64,000 nt of DNA from Atriophallophorus winterbourni (Eukaryota; Platyhelminthes; Trematoda; Plagiorchiida; Microphallidae): positions 1 through 64,000 of the forward strand of contig JACCGJ010000202.1 of assembly GCA_013407085.1 (NCBI GenBank), in the 5' to 3' direction. Position 1 is the stretch's first letter. Every line of letters starts with the position of its first letter. The notes beneath the pieces are model-generated. The model saw only the letters and a list, made by a program, of their open reading frames with translations, had not been told where the DNA came from and did not search any database. This document shows, in pieces, positions 52,336-64,000 of this stretch. A program made the position numbers and the translations under genes.

Positions 52336-55300
52336 TAAGCGATTCAAGGATTAATGGTTAAAAATTGTAATAGTATACAACACCACAATATTACAATATG
52401 AATGAAACCATGAAAAATGAAATAGTATAAATGCAATGGGGAATATCAAATGTAAAGTTCACGAATTATGTTCGTTTCCAAGTTGAAGTCCAATTTCGCT
52501 TTAAAAAAGGCAAGGATAGTCCACCACATGCTAGGGAATTTCAAAGAAATTTTGCACGTACGGCGAAAAAAAAGGCGCCGACAATCAAGGCGGAAAATTG
52601 GAACCCGCGTGTCACGTTCCCGTCATACAAATTATGTAAGGGTTTTAGTGGATGTCTTTTAGTAGCTACAATTCTATAGGTCAAAATAATATCGAGTCGC
52701 GTCATGTCCTCATTTGGGTTAAGTCTCATAATCATATAGGTTGTAATATCTCGGTTTACGGAACATTCGGAACACCAATTTCTAACTTTGTTGCTCTATG
52801 ATAGATTTTATCGAAGAGAGCAGTAGCTTTTCGCTGCCAAGGAGCCCGGACCTCTGCCGCATACTCCATCGTAGGTCAATGGTAGACATTGATTATCGTT
52901 GGTAAAGTTACCAGAGAGAATCTTCCAAATATTCTTCAAAGGATACCTAGCGATCTGTTGGCCCGTCGATATATATATTCTGACACTGTGCTTTTTAGGT
53001 TCCCGCTAATCTACCCTTTAATATTGTTTTCTAACGAGCTCCATTTTTGATTTCCAGTTCCCAATCGATATGTCCAAGGAACATTCTTGGCAAGATGAAG
53101 CATCTTACATTCCTGTATGTTAAATGACATGTCATTTATGGCCGTCAAATTCAAAACGCAGTCCAAATCCATTTGTAGTGCCTTGCAATAATCTGCAAAA
53201 ATCATTGGCGTCCACATTTTCATATCTTCCGCAAACAGGACCATTTTGGACGATATGAGATGGGTAAATCGGTTATTTACAACAGAAAGAGGATAGGGCC
53301 TAGCACAGATCTGTGTGGGATTTCATTGTTGTTTTTGAACGTTTGGGTTTGCACTCCATTTAATTTATCTATGGCGTCGCGATCTGACATATATTTGCAC
53401 AACCATGAGAGGAGTTGTTCACATACTCCTAAAGACATCAGTTTTTGAAGAAGCAAATGATGATTGACTCTGTCAAAAGCTATCGAATTGTCTGGGTAAC
53501 AGACCTGGATACACGAACGTCTATCCAACACCTTCGTCTAGTCGTCCAATGCTATGAGAAGATTTGTGGGACAAGATCTGCGAGATCGAAATCCATGCGG
53601 CGATGGCGAAAACGAATTACACGATTCAAAATTTGCAACCATTCTTTTCCAGACTATACGTTCCATTACTTCAGCATTAACAGGTAAAACTGTGACGGGA
53701 CGATAATTTGCAGCGTCAGATCGACAGCTACCTGTTAATATAGGTGTTATCACGCCGGACTTTCAATCTGTTGGTACCACTTCTTTAAGCAAGGAATTGT
53801 TGAAAGGGCTGGAGGGCGGTTCACAAAGCTGACGGCGACAGAACCTGAGCACATCCGGTGTGATGCCATCCGGTCCTGAGGATTATCTTACATTTAGTTT
53901 GAGCACAAGATTTCGACAATTACTGGAATTATCGAATTATCACACAATGTTTTGATTCCTGTTACGAATGTATTCGCCGAACGTTCCACTGAATCCAGTG
54001 GCACGAACACTTCAGTGTAGTAAATTGTCAGAACATTTGCGGCTTCCAACGCTGTTTCAGTGTGTTTTTCACTATTCTGGATGGAAAAATACCTGGTTTG
54101 CTTTTTGCTTTAGAGTTCATGATTTTTATAGTAAATTAAGGTTGCGTTCCATTTTGACAGGAGCATCAATAGGTTCTATAAGAGCATTCACATTGTTGCG
54201 TAACATACGGAAATGTTGCCAAGAAGTAGAATTATTGTTGGCTTTATGCTGCACCCACGCAGCTCTCTTTAGTGCTATCGACTTCTTGTTCTGCTGAAAA
54301 CAATAAAACGAATTTCATGTACGCAACTTTTCTGAACGATCTGCGAGTTCTTGTCTATTTCAAGTTTCAGAAAACCTGCAAGTTTGTTCCATCGCGAGTC
54401 AGGGGCGGCATCTGCACGAGCGATTTACTCAGGGACAATTTAGCTACCTATAGAACCACCCCATTCCGAGAAAGCGATTGCTGAGTACTGCAAACATAGT
54501 CGAACATAAGCACTGAATGGTTACTAAGACCCAGCAGATAGATTGTTCTCCCGATGTTAACACCTAATCCAAGACAGTGGGGCGGTCAGAACCTCTCCTC
54601 CTTGTGCATTCGTGAACATGGTTGTAAAATGGGGCTGAATCTAGTACCTCTGTAAATCGGTATTCTAGTGTTTGTGAAAAACGATCGTCCATGAAGTAAA
54701 GGATAGACAGATTAAAATCACCCATAATAAGTGTCGTTTCTTGGTGTGTGCGAGTCAATCACTGAATCACTTTGATCAACCTTTCGTTGTACGAATCCGT
54801 AAATGAAGGGGACCCGTATACCACACCAATAATGCAAACTTCATTGGACATCAGCCTTAAAGAACAACAAATTGTATCCTCGAGCCTGAATTCTGTGTTG
54901 TCTATTGGATGGCACTGGAGTTGATTATGATAATAAGGAGCGACACCACCACCACTTCTTTCCCGAATCAATCGAATTCATATTTGGAATTGATATCTCC
55001 GTTTCAATCAATTGGGAAGAATAATATGTTTCCGTAATGGCGATAATGTCAGGTGAGTAGCGTGAACATATCTCAGTTAGCTCAGCTAATGTGTTCCAAA
55101 CGCTTTGTGCATTTTCATATAGACATCTTATAAAGTTTTTGGTGTTCAATTCATGAAAAGTAATCTAAGGGCGGACTCGATAAGAGTCGGAATGCTCAAG
55201 TTTTTTTGGAACTTTCGAATTACATTCAGGTTGAACCACATAATTAGTCGTTTGTGGGTCGGTGCTATCCGTTTGCTTGCTTCCGGCTATTACTCTGGGC

Positions 55301-56430
55301 AAGTTTAACTGAACTTTTTGGGTTGGTTGTTTTCTATTAGCTTTCTATTCACGTTTGATAGTATCGGTCATTTCAGTTGTGAAGAAGGTTAGCTCTAAGG
55401 GGGCTACGAACTTGCCCTTCATAGTTGGCAGACCTCGGTATGCTGAAAACATCCATAAGTATGGCTTTCTGATAGAAATTGTTTCGGCTAGTTATTTCCA
55501 CTGTTTCTGATCGTGCTCAGACTTTTCTTTAGATGGTACGTCAGCATCATCTTACGGAACAACTAGAAATACATTACTTCTTTGATTACTTTCTTCTCGA
55601 AATTTTTGCAACGACGTTCGCTCCCACCATGGTAAGTCTACATGGATACGACATGTAGTCTCCTGAACACCTCTAAGAAGGTAAGCATTTATGAGTATTT
55701 TTTACACGTCCTGCGTAGACTGCAGCGTTATTCTGAAAAGGCAAGGATCATCCTTGTGAGGAGAATTAAGGTGACGGTTTAATCGAACTATTGATGAGAG
55801 AGTAACTGCGGCCAGTCTTGTCTGACTACAGAATTTTTACCACTCAGCTAAGTCATGTTTTTGCTCAGCTTCGAACAGCGTTTCCTGCGACTCGGTCACG
55901 TTTGTATATATAACACTAAGGTTTACACCCGTGGACTTAATTATATAATTTGAGTCAGTCATTTTAGCAGTGGTCTTTTTGAGTCCTTTCTCGTTTCCGT
56001 TAAGTCGAAAAGTCGGTGATCCCAACGAGCGCTCCGCCGTTTTTGTCACCATCTGCGCGGTAATGTGGGTAAATGTTGGCATGTTCGAGTGTGATGGATT
56101 TTCTATTGGCTCTTCGGCAGTTAACTCTAAGTCGGGCAACAATGGACCTTGTTTATCAATTCATTCAGTTTTGCATACTGGATTCCAGTTCATTTAAACG
56201 CGTCTCATTTTCATTCTCACGGACTTTCGCATCCGACATTGACGCTGTTTGTGTGGCCTTGCAAGCCTGACAAATGCAACAAACACCGGGATAAACATCT
56301 CCATTAATAAACTATACCAAATCGGAGGTTAGGGATTTGCCGCATTTAGCATGAACTTTCGAATAACAATCGTAACCAGTGACGGGCTTTGCCTAGGGAC
56401 TTACCGATTTTTGGCAAACCGTACACATGA
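52336..56430 (-). pseudogene. Full-length but decayed CR1-like LINE
   Basis: The tail (52338-52380, GATTCAAGGATTAATGGTTA) matches the tail of the LINE at 30040-30066 in inverse orientation, so both belong to one subfamily. Upstream on the minus strand: RT C-terminus (52541-52735), NDMSFNIQECKMLHLAKNVP (53011-53244), DRVNHHLLLQKLMSLGV (53277-53531), ITPILTGSCRSDAANYRPVT (53538-53753), endonuclease (54564-55149: LIMGDFNLSILY, RSGGGVAPYY, IIAITETYYSSQL) and ORF1 remnants with C..C motifs to about 56430. The palm reads LFAEDMKMW. Stops are numerous. Confidence 0.85.
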
Positions 56431-56934
56431 AGCTCTGTGCTGTTTTTGAATCCTTTTCGGGTTTATCTAGTCAGGGTTGTGTGCAGTACTGTTCAGTGGT
56501 GTGTGCAAAGGCAGAGGTTTTGTCGAGCGATCAATAATGAAGACCGTAAGCGCGAGAAAAAGCGTTGTTCACTAATAAAAGCAAAGTCAACATTGATTCC
56601 GGCGATTGCTCTTTAGTAGTTGACCGCACGATGTTGAATATATAACCATTCGACGGCCAAGAATAATATATTTCCGTTGACGGTAATCCCATTGAGGACT
56701 TGAAGATTATTAACAGGGTTGTACGCGTAGATGCAATATGGGTAAATCTCGAGAAACCCGGATTGCTCGTATTATAGAATACCGCTACGAGAGTGGGATA
56801 TCCAGAAAGCTGACTCCGAAGTCCAACAATATACAATAGATCCGCCTACCTGTAAGTGTCAGAACAGTTTATGGTGATAATCAGGAGGTCAACTTAATGC
56901 GACCGCACGGCGAGTGTAAGATAGATATGAGTAG
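56431..56934. other. Unassigned, probably 5' UTR of the minus LINE
   Basis: Lies between the ORF1 remnant of the minus LINE and the resumption of the older + LINE. No coding sequence recognised. Confidence 0.45.
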
Positions 56935-57991
56935 GGAGTAACTGAGTCTGTGCTAAAAACTGCGAACGCACTCGCTACTTTTCATTCATGAGTTTTCATC
57001 CCTAAGGATTAACTACAATCATCGGAATTGTCAGCACCAATTGTGCCGGAGACTAGAAGCGATATATGCATCAATTCTGAAATAGTGCAGCACATCAGGT
57101 TGAATATCAACAAGTCCGCGGGAGCTGACGGAATCACTCCTCGAATCCGAAATTTATGCAGCAATAAATTGTGCGAACCACTTTGTGATTTATTTATTTA
57201 CTCTTTGGAGGAAGGTGTTTTACTGACTGACTAGAAGAGAGGAATCCTGCCACTCATCTAAATAGGTTGAACTCGTTCTGGGTCAGCAAATTAGTGCCCT
57301 GTTACACTCATTTAAGTGATATTAAAAGTTAGGCAGCGAATTGTGTGATTGTGTGTCATCTCGAAGCCCAAAACTTGTTGTCCAGAGAGCAACATGGATT
57401 TCGGAAGTCTCGTTCTGGCTTGACTAACCTACTGGAGACAACGGACGACTGGACGCAGACAGTGGACGATGGTGGTTGCGTGCATGCATGTTACTTGGAC
57501 ATATCAAAGGCGTTTGATCGCGTGGACCATTATTTACTCCTGAGCAAGCTGCAAGATGTTGGTATTAATGGATGCCTCCTTTCCTGTCTGAGAAGGTACC
57601 TTCTTGATAGCAATGAAACCGTACATATCGAGCGGTGTGATGTCTGTAGAAATCGAAGCTGCTAGTGGTGTCCCACAAGGTTTGGTACTTGGTCCGGTTC
57701 TTTTTTGGTCTACATCAACGACATTCCGAAAATTGTCACAGTCAAATTGGTTCTCCTTGCTGATGATGTTAAACTTTGAATGCGAATCACGCCAAGCGTG
57801 GATTGTTTGCGCTTAAAAAGCGATTTGGATATATTGAAAAGCTGGTCGGAGTGAAACAAACTTCCATTGAACTTCCGAAAGTGCACAATGTTGCCAATAG
57901 GCAAAGATTTCCCATTCTTATACTACCTTGGATCAAAACAACTGGAATGGGCAACCAAAGAAAAAGTCTTTGGCGTTTGGATTAGTGGAAG
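56935..57991 (+). pseudogene. Older + LINE, piece 3: reverse transcriptase
   Basis: Resumes with KTANALATFHS (compare TADALATFYS in the intact LINE), then INKSAGADGITPRIRNLCSN, EQHGFRKSRSGLTNLLETTD, ACYLDISKAFDRVDHYLLLS, AASGVPQGLVLGPVLFW, and a palm block LVLLADDVKL split between frames. It ends near FGVWISGS at 57990, where a 10-base tandem repeat begins. Confidence 0.85.
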
Positions 57992-58031
57992 TGATTCAAA
58001 GTGATTCAAAGTGATTCAAAGTGATTCAAAG
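57992..58031 (+). repeat. Four tandem copies of a 10-base unit
   Basis: GTGATTCAAA repeated four times, directly at the end of the + LINE piece and next to the tail of a minus LINE. Confidence 0.95.
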
Positions 58032-58731
58032 TTGTAATGGTCTAAAAAGCATTTAGCTTAACAATAACCATAGGATGGAGTTATGAGGTATATACAATAA
58101 AAAAGAAGAACAGGAAAACTCATGTAGTGTAAATCGTATCAAAGTTTTGTTGTCTCTCAAGTGTTTGTCCAAATTAGCTTTAAAGATTGGCTGAGTGTGT
58201 AACAGTGGAGGGGAGGGTGTTCCATTTGAAACTTACACGTACAGCATACGAATATCTTCGACAGTTCAGTCTTGAAGTGGGAATAAGCACTGAAAGTTCA
58301 TGTTTCCGACTGGCACGGGGTGGCGAGCGTGTGAAAAGTATGGACAAGGGATGGTTAGGGACGTGCGTAATATTGTACATCAGTGTGAGGTCACCTCTTA
58401 GTCGACGACAGCGAAAGTCGAAAAGATTGAGACTCCTCAAACTTTCTTCATACGGTTTAGCAGCTAGTCCGGGTACAAGCTTTGTGGTTCGGTGGTAAAT
58501 ACGCTGCATAAGATTGATGTCATTCTGAAGCCAGGGTGACCAAGCCTGAACAGCGTACTCCATCGCTGGTCTCAGATAGGTGTTCATGATACGGGGCACC
58601 GACTGATTGGAGAATCTGCCGAAAATTCGTCTCAATAACGCCAATACTTGTGAGGCCTTCTTGTAAGCCGCTTTGCACTGCAGTGAAGTCTTCAGACTTG
58701 AACTGGTCCAAACACCCAAATTCTTCTCTTC
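58032..58731 (-). pseudogene. CR1-like LINE RT C-terminus, cut by the gap
   Basis: Minus frame 58180-58719: LGVWTSSSLKTSLQCKAAYK-type thumb, RRIFGRFSNQSVPRIMNTYL, MEYAVQAWSPWLQNDINLM, RRLRGDLTLMYNIT and SRLNCRRYSYAVRVSFKW. Its tail (58040-58070, TTAGCTTAACAATAACCATA) matches that of the LINE at 44740. The remainder of the element would lie in the N run. Confidence 0.85.
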
Positions 58732-59731
58732 NNNNNNNNNNNNNNNNNNNNNNNNNNNNNNNNNNNNNNNNNNNNNNNNNNNNNNNNNNNNNNNNNNNNN
58801 NNNNNNNNNNNNNNNNNNNNNNNNNNNNNNNNNNNNNNNNNNNNNNNNNNNNNNNNNNNNNNNNNNNNNNNNNNNNNNNNNNNNNNNNNNNNNNNNNNNN
58901 NNNNNNNNNNNNNNNNNNNNNNNNNNNNNNNNNNNNNNNNNNNNNNNNNNNNNNNNNNNNNNNNNNNNNNNNNNNNNNNNNNNNNNNNNNNNNNNNNNNN
59001 NNNNNNNNNNNNNNNNNNNNNNNNNNNNNNNNNNNNNNNNNNNNNNNNNNNNNNNNNNNNNNNNNNNNNNNNNNNNNNNNNNNNNNNNNNNNNNNNNNNN
59101 NNNNNNNNNNNNNNNNNNNNNNNNNNNNNNNNNNNNNNNNNNNNNNNNNNNNNNNNNNNNNNNNNNNNNNNNNNNNNNNNNNNNNNNNNNNNNNNNNNNN
59201 NNNNNNNNNNNNNNNNNNNNNNNNNNNNNNNNNNNNNNNNNNNNNNNNNNNNNNNNNNNNNNNNNNNNNNNNNNNNNNNNNNNNNNNNNNNNNNNNNNNN
59301 NNNNNNNNNNNNNNNNNNNNNNNNNNNNNNNNNNNNNNNNNNNNNNNNNNNNNNNNNNNNNNNNNNNNNNNNNNNNNNNNNNNNNNNNNNNNNNNNNNNN
59401 NNNNNNNNNNNNNNNNNNNNNNNNNNNNNNNNNNNNNNNNNNNNNNNNNNNNNNNNNNNNNNNNNNNNNNNNNNNNNNNNNNNNNNNNNNNNNNNNNNNN
59501 NNNNNNNNNNNNNNNNNNNNNNNNNNNNNNNNNNNNNNNNNNNNNNNNNNNNNNNNNNNNNNNNNNNNNNNNNNNNNNNNNNNNNNNNNNNNNNNNNNNN
59601 NNNNNNNNNNNNNNNNNNNNNNNNNNNNNNNNNNNNNNNNNNNNNNNNNNNNNNNNNNNNNNNNNNNNNNNNNNNNNNNNNNNNNNNNNNNNNNNNNNNN
59701 NNNNNNNNNNNNNNNNNNNNNNNNNNNNNNN
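58732..59731. other. Assembly gap of 1000 N
   Basis: Exactly 1000 undetermined bases, a conventional placeholder length, so the real size is unknown. Long frames across it are artefacts. Confidence 0.99.
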
Positions 59732-61144
59732 CATCCACATGCTTACGCTTGGCATTGCAGCGAGTAAAAGTTCATGTTTAGGACCTATAGTATGCACGCG
59801 GTTAGAGTGAATGTGTAGGTGTTTCTTTATAGAACACGAAAATAACTTTATTCGTGTACACGGGTTACCAGCGATCAACGTAATTTCTTCACATGAATTA
59901 AATATAAATAATAGGTTTAGAAATTATTGGGGCATAAGATATTACAGCGAGATTAAGACATCCGATTGCATCTTCAAATCTGAAACCGCCATCGTCTGAT
60001 CAAACACATAGTTAGCTAGACAATGGACAAAATATTTCCAGAATTCTTGAAGAAAGGAGACTAATGATCTCAAGGCAAGCATAATGCAACGGGTATGCTC
60101 CGTCAGAGGAAATGACTCTGCTCAGCTTATCCCGTTCAAGGAAGTTTCGATCAACGATTATGCTTGCAATTATATCAGTGGAGACATTGCTCAATTGCAT
60201 ATGAAAGTTAATGCTTTTCGATTATCAAAAACTTCTTTTCAAGCACACTACGGGGTGTATAGATCTGGTGAGAAACAATGCAAGAAAAAGGAAAAGTATT
60301 ACTAAATCTGATGGAACGAAGGTCAACAGCTTAGAATGAAAGCTGGTGAACATTCACAAACTGAGTATACATAAAATTAGCCCAGTTGAGACTGTAAGAG
60401 ATTATGAGTCATCAAATGAAATGCGATGTCGGACGTGTCTAACAGTAAGGCACTACCATATCCAACTTAGCAGCATTCCCGTTATTCCACAAGCTTCAAG
60501 CTTTTTATCAGAAGATTAAGATGGCCATTGTCTCCAAGTAAGTTTCAAGGCAGGTTCTATAAATGACAGCGTGTTTCTAATTGAACAACATTCGCTTCCC
60601 TAGCTTGATAAAAATCTGCAGCAGATCAAAGCTTAGTTTATAGTCCAATCCAGAGTGCCCTGTAAGTTATATGTACATTTAGGAACAAAACTGTTGTGCA
60701 TTGATCACACTCAAACCACTAGTTAATATTATATCTAAGTCGATGTGTTTTTTGCATTGGTCAATAAGTTTCGAGACGCTCTATTCCACACGGACGTTCT
60801 TACGTTCGCTGAAATATTCAAATAAAATAGAGTCATAGTTTAACCCACTAATTCCCATTTCACACTTGCGATAATTTACTTTATAGCACACCGTGAGTGC
60901 TTGATCACGGAGACTTTCGCACCAAAGGACACCACACATCCGGCTGCACTAAGAAGAGCTGCATACATAAATTTCTAACTAAAATATTACTCTATACCTA
61001 CGAGCATCTAGGCGATAGAGCTCCAGTGGTTATCATATCCAATCACAACCAATCCCATAAAACGGCCAAACTTTCAGCAACCATTAGATTTGAAAGGACG
61101 GAAGTTCGAATCACTCATACTTTTTGTTTTTCGAACATGCTCAG

Positions 61145-61401
61145 CGCAAGAAGTACATGGTGACGACACTGACGTGCGGAGATCCGACGACGGCTTGGGC
61201 CTATCCCGAACATCTACGGATATTCCCGACGTAAATAACCTGATAGAATACGAAGAACCAATATGCGAAAGCCACATCGCCAAGCAGCATGTAATTAACA
61301 CAGAGCCCAGGAAAATGGAAACTCCTGCACCCGAGACAAATCCGGAACAATCACCAGTGAAATACCAACCGCATGAACAGGCTGACGAACCAGCAAATGA
61401 G
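61145..61401 (+). CDS. DRC1: DRC1 exon 15 (copy B)
   Basis: Same splice sites and frame as 39107-39363. Amino-acid differences cluster late in the exon: S to T, G to R, T to M, N to P, E to K. No frame damage. Confidence 0.82.
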
Positions 61402-61857
61402 GTAATTAATGATAATTTTCTATTCCACTGATATAGCTAGCAGAAAAAACAAGTAAGCAAAACCAAGGTCAAGTTCAAGTTGCACAGGGCTGAATGTTGC
61501 TAAAAGCCAATCACGCTCCCAGATTTCCTTCGACGGTATGCGGTTGAGAACCAGGCAATTTGATATTGAGTATACAGTTCGTACGGTTCAAACGTTCTTG
61601 TTTCCGGATATCTGGAAAGTAAGGTAGGGGTTCTCATTCAACAGCACGTTGAGAGGTCATCGATTCATGAAACAATGCAATACCAAGGTCTAAATGGATG
61701 GAAAAGCAATGGTAGTTTTCCGTGTTATAAATACGTCGCGTTCACAGTTAAGCGATCCAGCATGCGTTGTGCTAACCCATTTGGATTAAGATTCAGAGAT
61801 ACACACTGAACGTGCAAAGCCTGGATAGCTTGCATCTAAGTGCTCATGGGACAATTG

Positions 61858-62092
61858 TATTTTAGGTGAATAGCTCGAAATGAAAACAAAGAAGAGTCTG
61901 AGGTTGTGCTTCGCATTGATATCTTCTTGATCAACATATTGAGTTGAAAATTATAACGAAGTTGATCGGGTTCGCCTCTTTTGGTACCTGACACTGAATT
62001 TGTTATACGCATTTTGCTAGTCAACTGGAATATATCACGTGATTTACGAAGCACTGATATTTAATAAGGTGAAAATGCAATGTAAACAATTG
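61858..62092. repeat. 235-bp insertion relative to copy A, flanked by ACAATTG
   Basis: Present only in copy B, in the intron between exons 15 and 16. The 7 bases ACAATTG occur just before it (61851-61857) and at its end (62086-62092), and once in copy A (39813-39819). No inverted ends and no coding sequence recognised. Confidence 0.9.
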
Positions 62093-62579
62093 GTAAAATG
62101 ATGCCGCGTGTACTGCGACTCTCACAGAAACACTGACAGAAAATTACTGGAGATTGCAAGATAACACAAAGTGGTACGTCGTGAGTATGGTAGAAGCTTT
62201 CAAAACCATACTATTGTTTAAAATGTGAGTGCATTAAAAAGCAGCTATCAGATCCCGCTTCCTTCTCCTCCGAAAATTTGATTGGAGCAGACTTTGTACA
62301 CTTGCCTCTTGCGGTTACACGATTTAAGAAACCACAACAACTTTGCGCTAATGTATTCTTTTTCTTGACCTGTTTTTTCTCCTGAAGTAAACAACTGTAA
62401 ATCGCTCTCACGTGACCAAATACTCACATTCGCTGAGACGTAAATGAAGTTTCACCGAAACAACTACCGTGATATACTACGATGCAAACGAACTCCCATG
62501 TGTTATTTATGATACAGTCCACGATACAGTCCATGGAATTTATTCATGTCCAACTTACATTTTCATAACAATCGAACAG

Positions 62580-62950
62580 GAGCCAGTTGATGGAAAAGTC
62601 GGTGGTTCCGAAGAGAGGGATGAAAGCTTGTCACGAAGTGGAGAATATCCAGAACAAGGTGAGGATCAAAAACCTTACGAACCAGCGAAAGACAAACAAA
62701 CTGAATGGGAGTTGATCTCTCCGATTGGCGTTGTGAATGCCTTACATCAATTCACGTTGAACATGCAAAACCGTGACAAATTAAAAAACACCTGTGTCAA
62801 TAAAGGAAGAACGCTAGATGATGAGAACGGAATCGGCGAGCCGCATTGTAGCAACACGGAGATGTCGTTTATAACTAACGCGGGAATTGTGGGAGATAGC
62901 GAAGAGAATCGAGACGATTCACACGATGCCGAATATTGGAAGAAATACAC
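62580..62950 (+). CDS. DRC1: DRC1 exon 16 (copy B)
   Basis: Same borders and frame as 40297-40667. Differences: D to G, C to Y, S to N, A to V, M to I, plus two silent changes. Open and apparently functional; the conserved helix WELISPIGVVNALHQFTL and the DAEYWKKYT end are unchanged. Confidence 0.9.
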
Positions 62951-63270
62951 GTAAGTTCAAGGGACTCGTTTACGGTTGACCAATGAGGTTGTCAATAAGC
63001 AAGGGGTAATAAGGTTGATGAAATTTATTGAATAGAAAACTGGCAATGAGAGATGCTTCAAAGTGGGCGAGATTATAATAAGACATTATAAACAAAGAAA
63101 TTAGTTGAACGCTAGCTATATGTCGACATAAAATCATGACAGCTGAGCGTCAATTCCGTTGTGTCTCAACTTAAATGTTACATCATCTTTCAGACCACAC
63201 ACACGCATCATTTCACACTTGCGTAAAACATTTCACACGTAAGACAGATTACTGTGTAAGAACCCACAGT

Positions 63271-63707
63271 CGGTGCAACGCGGCACCGGTATCTGTTTGG
63301 AATATTTTTGCAACAGTCCAATAACAGCAGGATGGCAGATTGTATTAATAAGTAGTATATGACGTTCGAAAAGCAGGACGGAAGCACACGACCGGTTTCG
63401 CAGTTATTGTCGCTCATCAGGTATGCGTATTCGAACGCCATGCTTTGTGCTAAACCCATTTATTTGGGAATTCGAGGGTAAATCATTATTTGCACATTGA
63501 AATTTAGCTTTAATATGGGGACGAAGATAAGTTACACCGTCGGTGCAATGCAGCACCGGTAACTGTTTGGAATATTTTTGCAACATTCCAATAAGCGCCG
63601 GATATTAGATTTTTGTTTAACGTCGGATTCTATTAATAGATAGCATATAACGTTCAAATAACAGGAAGAAACCATACGACCGGTTTCGCGATTATTTCCG
63701 TGTTACT
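63271..63707. repeat. Tandem pair with terminal hairpin (copy B)
   Basis: Identical in layout to 40988-41424. Confidence 0.75.
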
Positions 63708-64000
63708 ACAATGCTATGGGATTCATAACAAAATTTTCGACTAGAGTGATTTGGTAATGTTTTCAATCATTTCGAATGTGGCAGACACACTTATTTCACA
63801 ATTAGGTATAGTAGCACCAAGTTATCCCAGACGGATCGTCCAAGTATTTCTACCAGGCATTGCCACGCTTACACGTCCACTTCTGAGTACTGTTTCTGAG
63901 AGGTTTTTTCGGACGCTGATTGCTGGATATTATTTTCACCTTCGCTGATAAATCAATGATAATACGGAGTTGGCTGTAAAACGTTTCCCAGATTTCCTTA

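Larger units (their letters stand above)
59732..64000 (+). repeat. Duplicated block, copy B
   Basis: Copy of 37694-41717 beginning at the first base after the gap and still continuing at the window end. It differs from copy A by scattered substitutions concentrated at the positions equivalent to 39264-40610, a 235-bp insertion, a 2-base deletion (T run near 62365) and a 12-base tandem duplication (62512-62535). Confidence 0.97.

Noticed and set aside
58520..59878. Open frames of 350-450 codons across the gap
   Set aside because: They consist almost wholly of undetermined residues from the 1000 N.

Overview
This window is eukaryotic DNA, most likely from a digenean trematode (flatworm). The grounds are one well-conserved cilia gene with several 34-42 nt micro-introns, a CsRn1-type Ty3/Gypsy retrotransposon with a tRNA-Trp-like primer site, and many CR1-like LINEs of the kind that fill fluke genomes. 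The genus cannot be decided from the sequence alone, and no prokaryotic feature, tRNA or rRNA was recognised.

The only host gene recognised is DRC1 (CCDC164), the scaffold protein of the axonemal nexin-dynein regulatory complex. It lies on the + strand from the ATG at 10782 through at least 16 exons to 40667. Exon phases are compatible at every junction, giving about 780 codons. The last part of the protein (about 75 residues in the human protein) was not found. Everything between the exons is intron, and most intron length is transposon debris.

Layout: 1-7170 is an old LINE split by a Gypsy element (460-5577, TCAC target duplication), which itself holds a LINE tail. 7370-8460 is a very decayed LINE. 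9315-10292 is a pogo-like DNA transposon with perfect 24-bp inverted ends. 10782-24018 holds DRC1 exons 1-12, with three copies of a hammerhead-like repeat and a CAT-rich microsatellite. 24500-27530 is a second LTR element (gag/protease only) mixed with RTE-like LINE ends. Exon 13 is at 27558. 27935-35705 is a stack of nested CR1-like LINEs. Exons 14-16 lie at 36765-40667. 41567-58731 is a nested LINE pile: a + strand LINE in pieces at 43960-44712, 50786-52335 and 56935-57990, interrupted by a nearly intact minus LINE (44713-about 49100), a deleted + LINE (49360-50785) and a decayed minus LINE (52336-about 56430).

A run of exactly 1000 N (58732-59731) is followed by a second copy of 37694-41717, containing DRC1 exons 15 and 16 again (59732-64000). 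The copies are nearly identical at their flanks but diverge in the middle and differ by a 235-bp indel. An uncollapsed second haplotype is the simplest explanation; a true partial gene duplication is the alternative.
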